A DNA stretch of 64,000 bases from Amylibacter sp. IMCC11727 (GTDB lineage: Bacteria > Pseudomonadota > Alphaproteobacteria > Rhodobacterales > Rhodobacteraceae). The position numbers were made by a program, and so were the translations under genes. Location: the NCBI RefSeq assembly GCF_029854195.1, contig NZ_CP122960.1:2362001-2426000 (forward strand), read 5' to 3'. A model generated the notes under the pieces. That model searched no databases, had not been told where the DNA came from, and saw nothing but the letters and a program-made list of their open reading frames with translations. Shown piece by piece: positions 1 to 8,600 of this stretch (position 1 is the stretch's first letter; each line of letters starts with the position of its first letter).

Positions 1-714
1 GCCGTTCACTGCAATGATGGCTTTGTCCGCAGTTATGGTGCCGTTTGGCGTTTGCGCAACGATTTGATCGCCGTAGGTTATGTGTGTGACGGGCGTGTTT
101 TCAAACAGATGCACTTGGTTGCCAGACAGGCTGTCGGCAAGGCCACGCACGAGCGCAGCGGGTTGCATCAGAATGGTGCCAGGGGTGTGGATGGCGCGGC
201 GGTAATACGACGTGCCTGTTCGCGCGGAAACGGCTGCGGCGTCCATGTCTGTGTAGGCTTCGCCAAGGGCATCAAGCCCAGCCACAAACCCATCAAGGAC
301 GGCCGCCCCTTGGGCCGATTTTGCCGCCATCATTTGCCCCTGTGCGGACCATTGGCAATCAATCTTGTGGGCTTTCGCCAAAGTATCGAGTTCTTGTGTC
401 GCGGCACGCGCCAGCCGCAGGGCGCGGTACTGGGCCTCTGGGTCGTTCAAATCGGCACCGACATTGTGAGGCAGATCAATGACAAACCCGGAATTGCGGG
501 CCGATGCGCCCTCCCCCACAGCGCGGGCATCAATCAGCGTGATCGCGGCATCTGGTTCATTTTGCGCCAAGCGCCGCGCGGCCGCGATCCCTGCATAACC
601 AGCGCCAATGACCAGCCAATCCGTGCGATGATCCCCTGACAGAGCAGGGTTGGCAGATCGCGGCGGCAAGGCATTGGCCCAGCCGTTGGTCGTGTCATTG
701 TGCGGCAATCGCAT
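1..714 (-). CDS. FAD-dependent oxidoreductase (DAO/OrdL type), C-terminus cut by window edge
   Basis: The minus frame is open from an ATG at 714 to base 1, giving 238 codons without a stop, so the gene runs off the left edge. About residues 33-62 carry a Rossmann FAD-binding start (DWLVIGAGYAGIAAARRL) followed by an acidic end of the second strand (ITLIDA) and ARNSG, which is typical of the DAO superfamily of amine/amino-acid oxidases (OrdL/PuuB-like). The start lies only 2 bases after the TAG of the upstream cupin gene, so the two are probably co-transcribed. Substrate cannot be told from the part visible; a gamma-glutamylpolyamine or related amine oxidase is possible. Confidence 0.8.
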   Translation of the reverse strand, partial: MRLPHNDTTNGWANALPPRSANPALSGDHRTDWLVIGAGYAGIAAARRLAQNEPDAAITLIDARAVGEGASARNSGFVIDLPHNVGADLNDPEAQYRALRLARAATQELDTLAKAHKIDCQWSAQGQMMAAKSAQGAAVLDGFVAGLDALGEAYTDMDAAAVSARTGTSYYRRAIHTPGTILMQPAALVRGLADSLSGNQVHLFENTPVTHITYGDQIVAQTPNGTITADKAIIAVNG

Positions 715-716
715 TT

Positions 717-1061
717 CTATTCGGCCCAGTTTGCAGGGTGAATGGCATAGGCGATTAGGGCATCTTTTGCCTCATATTCCAGTTCAGTTCCTGCGGGCAG
801 CCAAATGCTGTCGTGTTTGCCAGCGGTTAAGGCTTTGCCGCCCGTATGGATGGTGAGTTCACCGTCCAAGACAATCAGGATTTCATCGTATTTGATCGTC
901 CAAGGGAACCGCGCGTTGGTCAGGCGACCAAAGCCTGCGCCAAGTTCGGACATATCGTCAGGGCCGCAGATTTGCACCGCTTGCGCCTGTTCTCCGTATT
1001 CAAAACGCGGGTTGAATTGCAAATCAGCAAAGCGGTTCACGCGGGGTGGGGATTTTGTCAT
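717..1061 (-). CDS. small cupin protein (EutQ-like)
   Basis: A 114-residue single-domain cupin. The C-terminal half has the barrel signature: KYDEILIVLDGELTI, then GKHDSIWLPAGTELEYEAKD, which matches the EutQ/cupin_2 pattern. An upstream in-frame start at 1112 exists, but the ATG at 1061 has GGAG about 7 bases before it and begins close to the first conserved residues, so I chose it. It is followed after 2 bases by the FAD oxidoreductase gene, suggesting a two-gene unit for amine catabolism. The metal ligands are not a full set of histidines, so enzymatic activity is uncertain. Confidence 0.75.
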   Translation of the reverse strand: MTKSPPRVNRFADLQFNPRFEYGEQAQAVQICGPDDMSELGAGFGRLTNARFPWTIKYDEILIVLDGELTIHTGGKALTAGKHDSIWLPAGTELEYEAKDALIAYAIHPANWAE

Positions 1062-1190
1062 GGCAGGCTCCGTCTTTTGGATCACGCTGGCCCAAACGTT
1101 GCGTGACTTCAATGGGGTTTGCGACGAATTGCACGTGCGTTGGCGTCAAAGGCGCGGTATGGATGGAGCATTCTTGAATTGGACCTCTCC

Positions 1191-2114
1191 ATGACACCTG
1201 TTCCCGCCGCTGCTGGTCTGAAAAATTGGCTCTTGCTGATTACGCTTGGCGTGATTTGGGGGGCGAGCTTTATGGGTTCCAAATTTGCACTGACAGGATA
1301 TGCGCCTTTGTGGGTCGCTGCCTTTCGCATCGCCATTGGCGCGATTGCCCTCACCGTTTTGGCCTATGCCATGGGGCGACGTTTGCCAGAATGGAATGGG
1401 CCAAGTGGCAAGCGGATTTGGTTACATGCGCTGGGGATGGCGGTGTTTACAAATGCGGTTCCGTTCACACTGCTGTCATGGGGACAGGTCTATGTGACCA
1501 GCGGATTTGCGGGGATAACGATGGCCGTTGTGCCCCTGTTGGTGCTGCCGCTTGCGCATTTTTTGGTGCCAGGAGACACAATGGGGCTGCGCAAAGTGAT
1601 CGGGTTCGGGATTGGATTTGTCGGGACAATTGTGTTGATCGGGCTGGATGCGTTTCAATTGTCTGGGGCCAGTTGGGAGCCCATTGCACGGCTCGCCTGT
1701 GTGGGCGCGGCCTGCTGTTACGCCATTGGAGCGATCATTACGCGGCTGTGCCCGCCCACGTCTAACATGGGATTTGCAGCGGCGGGATTGATACTCGCTA
1801 CCTTACTGATTGTGCCCGTGGCATTGGTTGTGGAAGGTGTGCCAACTGTTGCGCCCATGAAGGCAATGCTGGGTGTGGCATTTCTTGGGCTGTTCACCAC
1901 GGCGCTGGCGACGATCATGTTGGTGACGGTGATCAATTCTGCGGGTCCGAGCTTTCTGAGCCTAGTCAATTATCAAGTGCCGATCTGGGCGGTGATCTTT
2001 GGCGTTGTGCTGCTTGGGGAAACGCTGCCAGCGCAGTTTATCTATGCGCTAGGGCTGATCTTGGTCGGTGTAGCCATTAGCCAGATTAAAAAGCGGGCAC
2101 GGCTAAGCATCTGA
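1191..2114 (+). CDS. DMT-superfamily transporter (two EamA domains)
   Basis: A 307-residue hydrophobic protein with about ten membrane segments in two EamA repeats: the first opens at about residue 10 with WLLLITLGVIWGASF and the second follows the loop near residue 145. VNYQVPIWAVIFGVVLLGE near the end is the usual EamA C-terminal helix pair with its conserved Glu. The frame is open upstream to 1119, but the ATG at 1191 gives the normal family length and places the first helix correctly. It is divergent from the cupin/oxidoreductase pair and ends before two hairpins. Exported metabolite unknown. Confidence 0.85.
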   Translation: MTPVPAAAGLKNWLLLITLGVIWGASFMGSKFALTGYAPLWVAAFRIAIGAIALTVLAYAMGRRLPEWNGPSGKRIWLHALGMAVFTNAVPFTLLSWGQVYVTSGFAGITMAVVPLLVLPLAHFLVPGDTMGLRKVIGFGIGFVGTIVLIGLDAFQLSGASWEPIARLACVGAACCYAIGAIITRLCPPTSNMGFAAAGLILATLLIVPVALVVEGVPTVAPMKAMLGVAFLGLFTTALATIMLVTVINSAGPSFLSLVNYQVPIWAVIFGVVLLGETLPAQFIYALGLILVGVAISQIKKRARLSI

Positions 2115-2124
2115 TGCGAAACCG

Positions 2125-2185
2125 CCCCTGATCCGATCAGGGGCCACGCACGAAATTGCGTATCGGTCCCCGATCAAGTCGGGGA
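2125..2185. terminator. two adjacent hairpins between convergent genes
   Basis: 2125-2133 CCCCTGATC pairs perfectly with 2135-2143 GATCAGGGG. A second hairpin pairs TCCCCGA (2167-2173) with TCGGGGA (2179-2185) around a 5-base loop and is followed by TATTT. They lie between the ends of the DMT transporter (plus) and the FG-GAP gene (minus), so they probably end transcription from both sides. Confidence 0.65.
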
Positions 2186-2196
2186 TATTTGAAAGG

Positions 2197-2922
2197 TTAA
2201 CACTTCGGCGGCGTGATCACCGAATCTGGCCCGTGATATCTACCCAAATCCTTGTAGGTGAGTTTCCCATCTTCAAAGAACACAGACACAATGTTCCTGC
2301 GCCGCGCATCGTTGAGGATCATTTCTGGCAGCCCATCACAGGTGCGAATGGATGAGGTGATAAAATCTTCGCCGATGGAATGGTTCGTCACCCCTTTGAT
2401 GGACGCGATTTCCGTCAGGCCCCGATCACGATATGTCCAAACCCGCAATGTTTTCGCCAGATGCGGGCGGTCCACATAGGCCACGTCCATATCGCCGTCC
2501 CCGTTAAAATCGGCGACCCCGATTGGCGCAAGCCAGCGAAACCGTGTTCCAATGTTCGGATTGGCTGTACGTTTTAGGCTGCCATCTTGCAGATCATAAA
2601 TGACCAATGCCGCTCCAAGACCAAGTTTACTTTCGACAACCACAGCTTCGGGTTCGCCATCTTGATCGACGTCAAACAGTCGTGGGTCCATATCTTCAAA
2701 AACAGAGTCTTTTGAGAGGGTTACGCAGACTTGTTCATCCCCGTTCGACAGGCACAACCGCCCCCATTCGGGCACATTGCCCATTATGGCGTGGCCATAT
2801 CGATCTGTGGCTTGGTCAAAAACAACGCTCCACGCACCTTCAGTGCGTTTCAGACTATCCCCGAAAGCAGGAAGGCCGCCCAAAAGGACGGCCATCACAA
2901 CTGCTGCAGATCGTTTGATCAA
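2197..2922 (-). CDS. secreted FG-GAP/VCBS-repeat protein
   Basis: A 241-residue protein with an N-terminal signal peptide (basic IKR, then AAVVMAVLLGGLPAFG, cleavage likely after AFG) and two FG-GAP-like segments: DVDQDGEPEAVVVE and GVADFNGDGDMDVAYVD, both with the acidic calcium-binding loop of beta-propeller repeats. The open frame extends to 3126, but that part is antisense-like in composition; the start I choose is TTG at 2922, whose TG overlaps the TGA stop of the ferredoxin gene (TTGA), so translation is likely coupled. The role is unknown; only a periplasmic or outer-surface location can be inferred. Confidence 0.7.
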   Translation of the reverse strand: MIKRSAAVVMAVLLGGLPAFGDSLKRTEGAWSVVFDQATDRYGHAIMGNVPEWGRLCLSNGDEQVCVTLSKDSVFEDMDPRLFDVDQDGEPEAVVVESKLGLGAALVIYDLQDGSLKRTANPNIGTRFRWLAPIGVADFNGDGDMDVAYVDRPHLAKTLRVWTYRDRGLTEIASIKGVTNHSIGEDFITSSIRTCDGLPEMILNDARRRNIVSVFFEDGKLTYKDLGRYHGPDSVITPPKC

Positions 2923-3242
2923 ATCTGTTTCTCGGGCATTTGCACCACAAGACCATCGAGCGCATCTGTCACTTTGATTTGGCATGTCAGGCGAGATTTT
3001 TCCCCATCTGGCTCCCATGCGAAATCGAGCATGTCTTCTTCCATCGCATCTTTGGCAGGTAGTTTTTCCACCCAAGCCGCATCCACATAGACATGGCATG
3101 TGGAACAGGCACAAGCGCCACCACAATCTGCTTCGATGCCAGGGATGTTGTTGTCGCGCGCACCTTCCATCACTGTCAGGCCGTTGGCCACGTCTACTTC
3201 GTGTTTCGTGCCGTTGTGTTCGATATAGGTAATCTTGGCCAT
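2919..3242 (-). CDS. fdxE: 2Fe-2S ferredoxin, FdVI (FdxE) type
   Basis: A 107-residue adrenodoxin-type ferredoxin. Cluster ligands are Cys40, Cys46, Cys49 (inside DCGGACACSTCH) and Cys87 (SRLTCQI), the spacing of vertebrate-type [2Fe-2S] ferredoxins; Cys44 is the extra cysteine also found in R. capsulatus FdVI. Start MAKITYIEHNGTKHEV and end VVQMPEKQI correspond to that protein along its whole length as I remember it. FdVI-type ferredoxins usually serve cytochrome P450 or Fe-S cluster assembly; no P450 is in the window. It is followed by an overlapping secreted FG-GAP gene. Confidence 0.9.
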   Translation of the reverse strand: MAKITYIEHNGTKHEVDVANGLTVMEGARDNNIPGIEADCGGACACSTCHVYVDAAWVEKLPAKDAMEEDMLDFAWEPDGEKSRLTCQIKVTDALDGLVVQMPEKQI

Positions 3243-3338
3243 GCTATGATTCCTTGGCTGCCAAATTTCGTTGCGCCTTTTGTATCACTGCGAAAAAATG
3301 CTGCCAGTGTTTTTTTGACGCAATTTTTTCGGGGTTTC

Positions 3339-3372
3339 TTGAATGCAGTTAATAAATGTTCTATTTTTGTTC
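3339..3372 (+). promoter_or_regulatory. sigma70-like promoter with LexA (SOS) box
   Basis: GTTC (3358-3361), seven bases (TATTTTT), GTTC (3369-3372) is an exact match to the direct-repeat LexA box of alphaproteobacteria, GTTC-N7-GTTC. The box covers a plausible -10 TATTTT (3362-3367) set 17 bases after TTGAAT (3339-3344). A second possible -35, TTGACG, sits at 3315-3320. With the first pair, transcription would begin at about 3374, i.e. at the ATG at 3375, giving a leaderless mRNA. LexA binding here would block RNA polymerase directly. Confidence 0.75.
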
Positions 3373-3374
3373 TT

Positions 3375-3758
3375 ATGCGTGAACGTAATCCATGGCCCAG
3401 ACCGCCTCTCTCCCTGCCCCACGGGCGGTTGAACGAGCCGCCGCAAGGGGCCCGCGTCTGCGTGGCTGGATTGGTTATGGTGCGCCAACGACCTGGCACA
3501 GCAAAGGGCGTAATCTTTCTAACCCTTGAAGATGAAACGGGAATTTCGAACATTGTGGTGTGGAAAAATGTGTACCAACGGTTTCGCCGCGCTGTGGTGG
3601 CGGGGCGTTTGCTGCGGGTAACGGGCACAATTCAGCGCGATGGCAAAGTTGTGCATGTGGTGGCCCAGCAGGTGGAAGATATTTCTTACATGCTGGATCA
3701 GTTGGTCGATCCACACCACGCAGATGCAACACAATCCGCGCAAAACCGCGCTGGTTGA
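3375..3758 (+). CDS. DnaE2 (ImuC) C-terminal OB-fold fragment under SOS control
   Basis: The 127-residue product matches only the C-terminal OB domain of error-prone polymerase DnaE2: GARVCVAGLVMVRQRPGTAK, then GVIFLTLEDETGISNIVVW and LLRVTGTIQRDGKVVHVVA. The polymerase, PHP and helix-hairpin-helix parts, about 900 residues in DnaE2, are absent, and imuA/imuB are not upstream. The ATG at 3375 lies two bases after an intact LexA box. In alphaproteobacteria that box normally drives imuA-imuB-dnaE2, so the simplest reading is an internal deletion that joined the SOS promoter region to the last part of dnaE2. The frame is intact, so a small SOS-induced OB protein may still be made. I cannot decide between relic and working gene. 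Confidence 0.7.
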   Translation: MRERNPWPRPPLSLPHGRLNEPPQGARVCVAGLVMVRQRPGTAKGVIFLTLEDETGISNIVVWKNVYQRFRRAVVAGRLLRVTGTIQRDGKVVHVVAQQVEDISYMLDQLVDPHHADATQSAQNRAG

Positions 3759-3815
3759 TCGAAACGCTTGTTTTATGTGTAAAACTACCTAGGTTTCACC
3801 CAAACGAGACCAAAA

Positions 3816-4367
3816 ATGGCACCGAGCAGACGTATCATACCCATTGCCCTCGCGGCACTGTTCGCTTGCGCATCCGTTGCGCAGGGCGGTCAAATTGTGT
3901 CCAAACTCACCCATCCAGATCACCCAAAGCTGCCTGCAAACGCTGGATTGATCGACTGTTACGGCCATGAATTCACCCCAGCCGTTATTGAAACGGTCAC
4001 GGAAAAAACACCACTGACGCCTGCCCGTTTGGCCGTGGATATCAAAACGGGTAAAACGACTGTCATCCGCGAAGCAACTTATGACACGGTCACGGTGCGC
4101 AAGATTGTATCCCCACGCAAAGAACAATGGTTTCGCGCCGTATGTCCGCACAATTACACCGAAGATTTTGTGCAGAGCATTCAACGCGCGCTCAAGGCGC
4201 GCGGCTTTTATTCAGGTGCATTGACGGGGTGGATGGATGAACAAACCAACATCGCGGTGAAACTGTATCAGCGCAAATATGATGTGGACTCTCCCATCGT
4301 GGCATTGGCCACAGCGGAAGAGTTTGGTTTGATTTCACACAGTGATTTCAGCAACTTAAAGAATTAA
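3816..4367 (+). CDS. secreted peptidoglycan-binding domain protein
   Basis: A 183-residue protein with a signal peptide (RRIIPIALAALFACASVAQG) and a C-terminal PG_binding_1 repeat: EDFVQSIQRALKARGFYSG, LTGWMDEQTNIAVKLYQRKY. The middle part (two cysteines, LIDCYGHEF and FRAVCPHNY) has no family I recognise. Likely periplasmic, attached to the cell wall. It ends one base before the convergent cysE stop. Confidence 0.75.
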   Translation: MAPSRRIIPIALAALFACASVAQGGQIVSKLTHPDHPKLPANAGLIDCYGHEFTPAVIETVTEKTPLTPARLAVDIKTGKTTVIREATYDTVTVRKIVSPRKEQWFRAVCPHNYTEDFVQSIQRALKARGFYSGALTGWMDEQTNIAVKLYQRKYDVDSPIVALATAEEFGLISHSDFSNLKN

Positions 4368-5174
4368 TCACTGATAGCTGAGCAGTTGATCCATGGATTG
4401 GGACGGCTGTGAGCAGCCTGCTTCACCAACAATCTTGGCTGGAACCCCTGCCACTGTTTTACAGGGCGGAATTTCCTGCAAAACCACAGAACCCGCCGCA
4501 ATACGACTGCAATACCCAATACGAATGTTGCCAAGGACTTTGGCCCCCGCACCGATCAACACGCCATTCTCAATCTTTGGATGACGATCTCCGTCGGCTT
4601 TGCCTGTCCCACCGAGCGTCACGGAATGCAGCATGGACACATTGTCCCCTACAACCGCGGTTTCACCGATCACAATAGAATGGGCGTGGTCGATCATGAT
4701 CCCTCGGCCTACAACCGCCCCTGGATGGATATCAACACCGAACACCTCAGAAGAGCGCATCTGCATAAACTGCGCCATAGCATGACGCCCCTTCGTCCAA
4801 AGCCAATGGGCAATGCGATAGGATTGAACTGCCTGAAATCCTTTGAAAAACAGGATTGGCTGAATCAAACGGTGGCATGCGGGATCTCGCTCAAACACAG
4901 CTGTTAAATCCGCACGCGCTGCATCGCCGAGCGTTGGATCATCTGCATAAGCCTCGTCGATCAGCTCGCGCAAAATCTGCGTTGGCATTTCGTCAGAGGA
5001 CAGCTTCAACGCCATCCGATAACTGAGTGCATTTTCAAGGGAGGAATGGTGGAGCACGCCAGAATGGACAAGCCCGCCCATAATCGGCTCTGCTTCGATC
5101 ATCTCTTGCGCATCCAAACGGATACGCGACCAGACGGGATCGAGTTCGGTAATATTTACGGCTTCTTGTGTCAT
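4368..5174 (-). CDS. cysE: serine O-acetyltransferase
   Basis: Transfers acetyl from acetyl-CoA to L-serine, making O-acetylserine for cysteine synthesis in the cytoplasm. The 268-residue chain has the SATase N-terminal helical domain (residues about 15-120) and a left-handed beta-helix with hexapeptide repeats: DIHPGAVVGRGIMIDHAHSI with catalytic Asp/His, then VGDNVSMLHSVTLGGTGK and DRHPKI. The C-terminal tail after VAGVPAKIVG is the region that in other CysE proteins binds cysteine synthase. AAAGGT precedes the ATG. It is next to the GTA cluster but separated from it by about 110 bases, so it has its own promoter. Confidence 0.95.
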   Translation of the reverse strand: MTQEAVNITELDPVWSRIRLDAQEMIEAEPIMGGLVHSGVLHHSSLENALSYRMALKLSSDEMPTQILRELIDEAYADDPTLGDAARADLTAVFERDPACHRLIQPILFFKGFQAVQSYRIAHWLWTKGRHAMAQFMQMRSSEVFGVDIHPGAVVGRGIMIDHAHSIVIGETAVVGDNVSMLHSVTLGGTGKADGDRHPKIENGVLIGAGAKVLGNIRIGYCSRIAAGSVVLQEIPPCKTVAGVPAKIVGEAGCSQPSQSMDQLLSYQ

Positions 5175-5282
5175 CGTATGACCTTTGCAAATTTTGCTGT
5201 TAGGTCTGTCTTACGCGAAACCGGCACAGAAAACAATTTGGGAGTTTTGATCGTGATAATCACAAAAACTGATTCAAACCAG

Positions 5283-5594
5283 CTAACTGTGATGGCGATC
5301 CGACGCACACTGTGAATGGCGAAACGCAACAACCGCCTCAATCGCTTTGATCATACAGTCCGCATAATCAGGATCATCCAAACGGCGCTCGCACAGGGCA
5401 TTCTCGCGTGAACAGCAAGATGCCAACGTTCCATCCCCAAACTGATAGTGCGCACGACCATGGTGCAAACGGAACAGATCGGCGGTATGGGCCTGTGCCA
5501 CCATAATAGCCGCGAATTTGGAACGTTTTGCAGATGGCTGTTTCAACAAACACGTCGCAAGGGCGACGATGTCTTGGTGCAAAACCGCGCGCAA
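5283..5594 (-). CDS. small conserved protein at the end of the GTA cluster (DUF7742-like)
   Basis: A 103-residue protein starting 10 bases after the g15 stop on the same strand. The form, an opening HQDIVALATCLL, then ADLFRLHHGRAHYQFGDGTL in the middle and LDDPDYADCMIKAIEAVVA near the end, is that of a small conserved rhodobacteral protein commonly placed after g15. The function is unknown; no membrane segment or signal is seen. The C-terminal tail (CASDRHHS) is basic and less conserved. Probably co-transcribed with the GTA late genes. Confidence 0.65.
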   Translation of the reverse strand: MRAVLHQDIVALATCLLKQPSAKRSKFAAIMVAQAHTADLFRLHHGRAHYQFGDGTLASCCSRENALCERRLDDPDYADCMIKAIEAVVAFRHSQCASDRHHS

Positions 5595-5603
5595 ATCCTT
5601 TGC

Positions 5604-8600
5604 TCACACTTCAAACGAAACAAATGCAGCAGGCCCAGCGCCAAACCGTTCAGACACTTGTGAAACTGCAATGCCAATCTGTCCAGACACTCCGTCTGAC
5701 GTTCGCATTGCATCTGTGTACACCCACTGTGTCATCGTCACCGTTTCGCGCCGCACTTCGGTCCCAGCTGCGGTCACGATAACTTCATATACCTCCGAGG
5801 CTTCCCCAAGTGGCACATCCATCCCCAGCCACGTGTCCCCGTCAATCCGCGTGCGTCTGATCCAATTAACATTCAAATCACTGCCAACCCTACGTGCTTT
5901 CAGATGCACAGGCGACAAAGGGCGAAGCGCAATCAAATCAAATGTGTCAGTCCGCGTCGAATAGGTTTTGTCGCTCACCGCTTGATTGGTGGGGCCCACA
6001 CGGAAATATCGTTCTAAACCGCGATCCGCATCCGTCAGGTTCACTTGGCTCAGTGCCGCGCCCAAAAACACAACCTCAGAGCCAATCGGCCAATCCCCTA
6101 TCAGGTCCGCATCACTGCCCAGTTGGCCACGCAGCAACCCGCGCAAGCGATAGGTGCCATCCCCTAGCAACTCTGCCTCGCGGTATTGGAAAATCTCCCA
6201 TCCCGCGCTTGATCCATTCCCGATCACGGCAATATTTGCACCGTTCAAAACATCCAAATGCGTGCGGCTCTGCAATGCGCCGGACGACAGCTTTACAACC
6301 ACACCTTCCCCTTCGTCCCAGCGCCCAATACAGGCATCCCTCAAAATCGACTGTGTTGATCCAAACTGTGTCGGTGTTTCTAACACAGTGTTCAGCACAT
6401 AACCGTCATCGCTTGAGGATTTGTACACGGCCACCCCACCGGGCCACGGCATTGCTGTCGCCGCCACATGTGGCCCGATAGACGTCTGGCTCGATTGCAA
6501 CAGCGGCAGGTCAAGAAACCGAAAGAAAATCGACCGCGCAGGCCGCACATCGGAAACGGTGCCAATGGTCGATCCAATATCGCGTTGTTTATAAACCGTT
6601 TGCTCAACCCTAACAGCTTCGACAGCGCGCGCACCATGTTCTTCGATCCGCTCCACACGGTACGTGCCCCCCGTCGCCCCATCATCCAGCTTGATAACAT
6701 CCCCTGGCACTATGCGTTGTTGCGTCATTGGCAGTGCGATCTTCAACTCATCCCGCGCAACACGAGAAGACACCAACCAACGGCTTGCCAGTTGCGCTCC
6801 TTGACCAGGTCGCAGTGCAACCGGCAATTCAACATGGGAGGTGGCATCACTGGTGTCATCTGCCAAAACGTATTCCGAAGTACCCGTTTGATACTCACGC
6901 GTTTCATCCCAATAGGATACGCGCACCCGTCCCGTTGTTTCTGCTTCGGGCGCACGGATTTTTCCAACTACTGGATCATTCCCCAACTGCACCAAATTCG
7001 CGGGCAACGCCGTGTATTCAATCCGTTCAGAACGGTTCTTAAACACCAGCTTGCCGTCCACTTCAGTGCTCGAAAAATCAAACGCCATCATCAAGGGTTG
7101 CAAGCTCGCCCGCCCCGTTTCCACGGTTTTCATCGCATACCCGATTGTTGAGCCATAAAGTTCTGACACATCAATGTCGCTTAGGCCCGAAATCTCACAG
7201 ACTTCGGATACAATTGCCGCCAAGGATTGCTCTGCAAACCGCCCCGTGATCCAGTGCCCACGTGCGTGGTTTTCACCATCACTCCAAACAGACAAACGAT
7301 TGGGAAAGTCGGGCCAAGGTCGAGCATCCCATGCCCACACGTGGCTATTGGCCAAATCAACCATTGGTCCGAAATAAATCTCTGATTGCGGATTATTTTG
7401 CGGATCACTCCAGTGTCCCAAAACCGCCCGCAAATATTGCATCTGCATCAACGTATCGACGGAGCCGTCCGAATAATAGGGCAGTGCAGATTCCGATGAT
7501 TTTGGGTCCACGAAAACATTCGGTTGATTGGTGCCCTTGTCTATTGCAGGGCAGCCAAATTCCGTAAATCGGAACGGTTTAGATTGGCGCAACCACTGTG
7601 TTGGCGTATTTTGGCGCACCCCTGCGATGCGGTTGTAATGCTCGTGATTCCACCAATTGATCAGGTCTTTATAACGAAACACCCACGGCTCGTCATACAC
7701 CCCGTCTGTGATAGGGAACCTGTTTTGCGCATCGCGCTCCACTTGATCAGGGTAATACCAATCATACCCTTCCCCGCCTGCCACGTTTTTGCGCAGATAC
7801 TCTAGAGAGTAAACCGACCCTTCCCCTTCATCCAAATGCCCAATGTCATCCCGCCAATCTGACAACGGCATGTAATTGTCGATCCCGATGTAGTCTATTT
7901 CGGCCTGCGCCCACAGTGGATCAAGATGGAACCAGACATCGCCCGATCCATCTTGCGGATGATACCCGAAATACTCCGACCAATCCGCCGCATATCCCAG
8001 CTTTGTGTTTGGCCCCAAAACGGCTCGCACATCCCGCGCCAACTGCTGGAGCGCAACCACGGTGGGAAAGCTGTCCAATCCATCGCGAATTTGCGTCAAC
8101 CCCCGCAGCTCTGAACCAATGTTAAACGCCTCAACGCCGCCCGCAATCGCGCACAAATGCGCGTAATGCAGAATGAACCGGCGATAGGTCCATTCATTTG
8201 GTCCAGAATATTCAACTTTCCCATTTACAATCGCAAAATCAGAAACTTGCGCAGCCCCAAAAAACGCGGCAACCTCTGCACCAGCCGCCGCCGTTTGATC
8301 TGGGCTACTCGCCTGACCCGCTGCCTTTGACAGGGTAATGCGCCCCCGCCATGGCATCACGGGTTGGTTGTCATTGTCCGAATACGGATCGGGCAATCCA
8401 TTGTTTTCCTGAATATCCATCAACACAAACGGATAGAAAACAACGTCCAACCCTTCGTCTTTCAACTTTGCGATGGCTTCAAGAATCGACGCATCCGCAG
8501 GAGTTCCCCCAAACACGGGGCGATCCTCCACATAGCTGACAATTTGCGCAGTACTGCGCGTTTGCCCTGACACAAGCCAAGGCATTGGGCGCCCGTCTGC

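Noticed and set aside
52..639. 195-codon plus-strand frame at the left edge
   Set aside because: It is antisense to the FAD oxidoreductase, whose minus frame holds a clear Rossmann motif and stays open to base 1.
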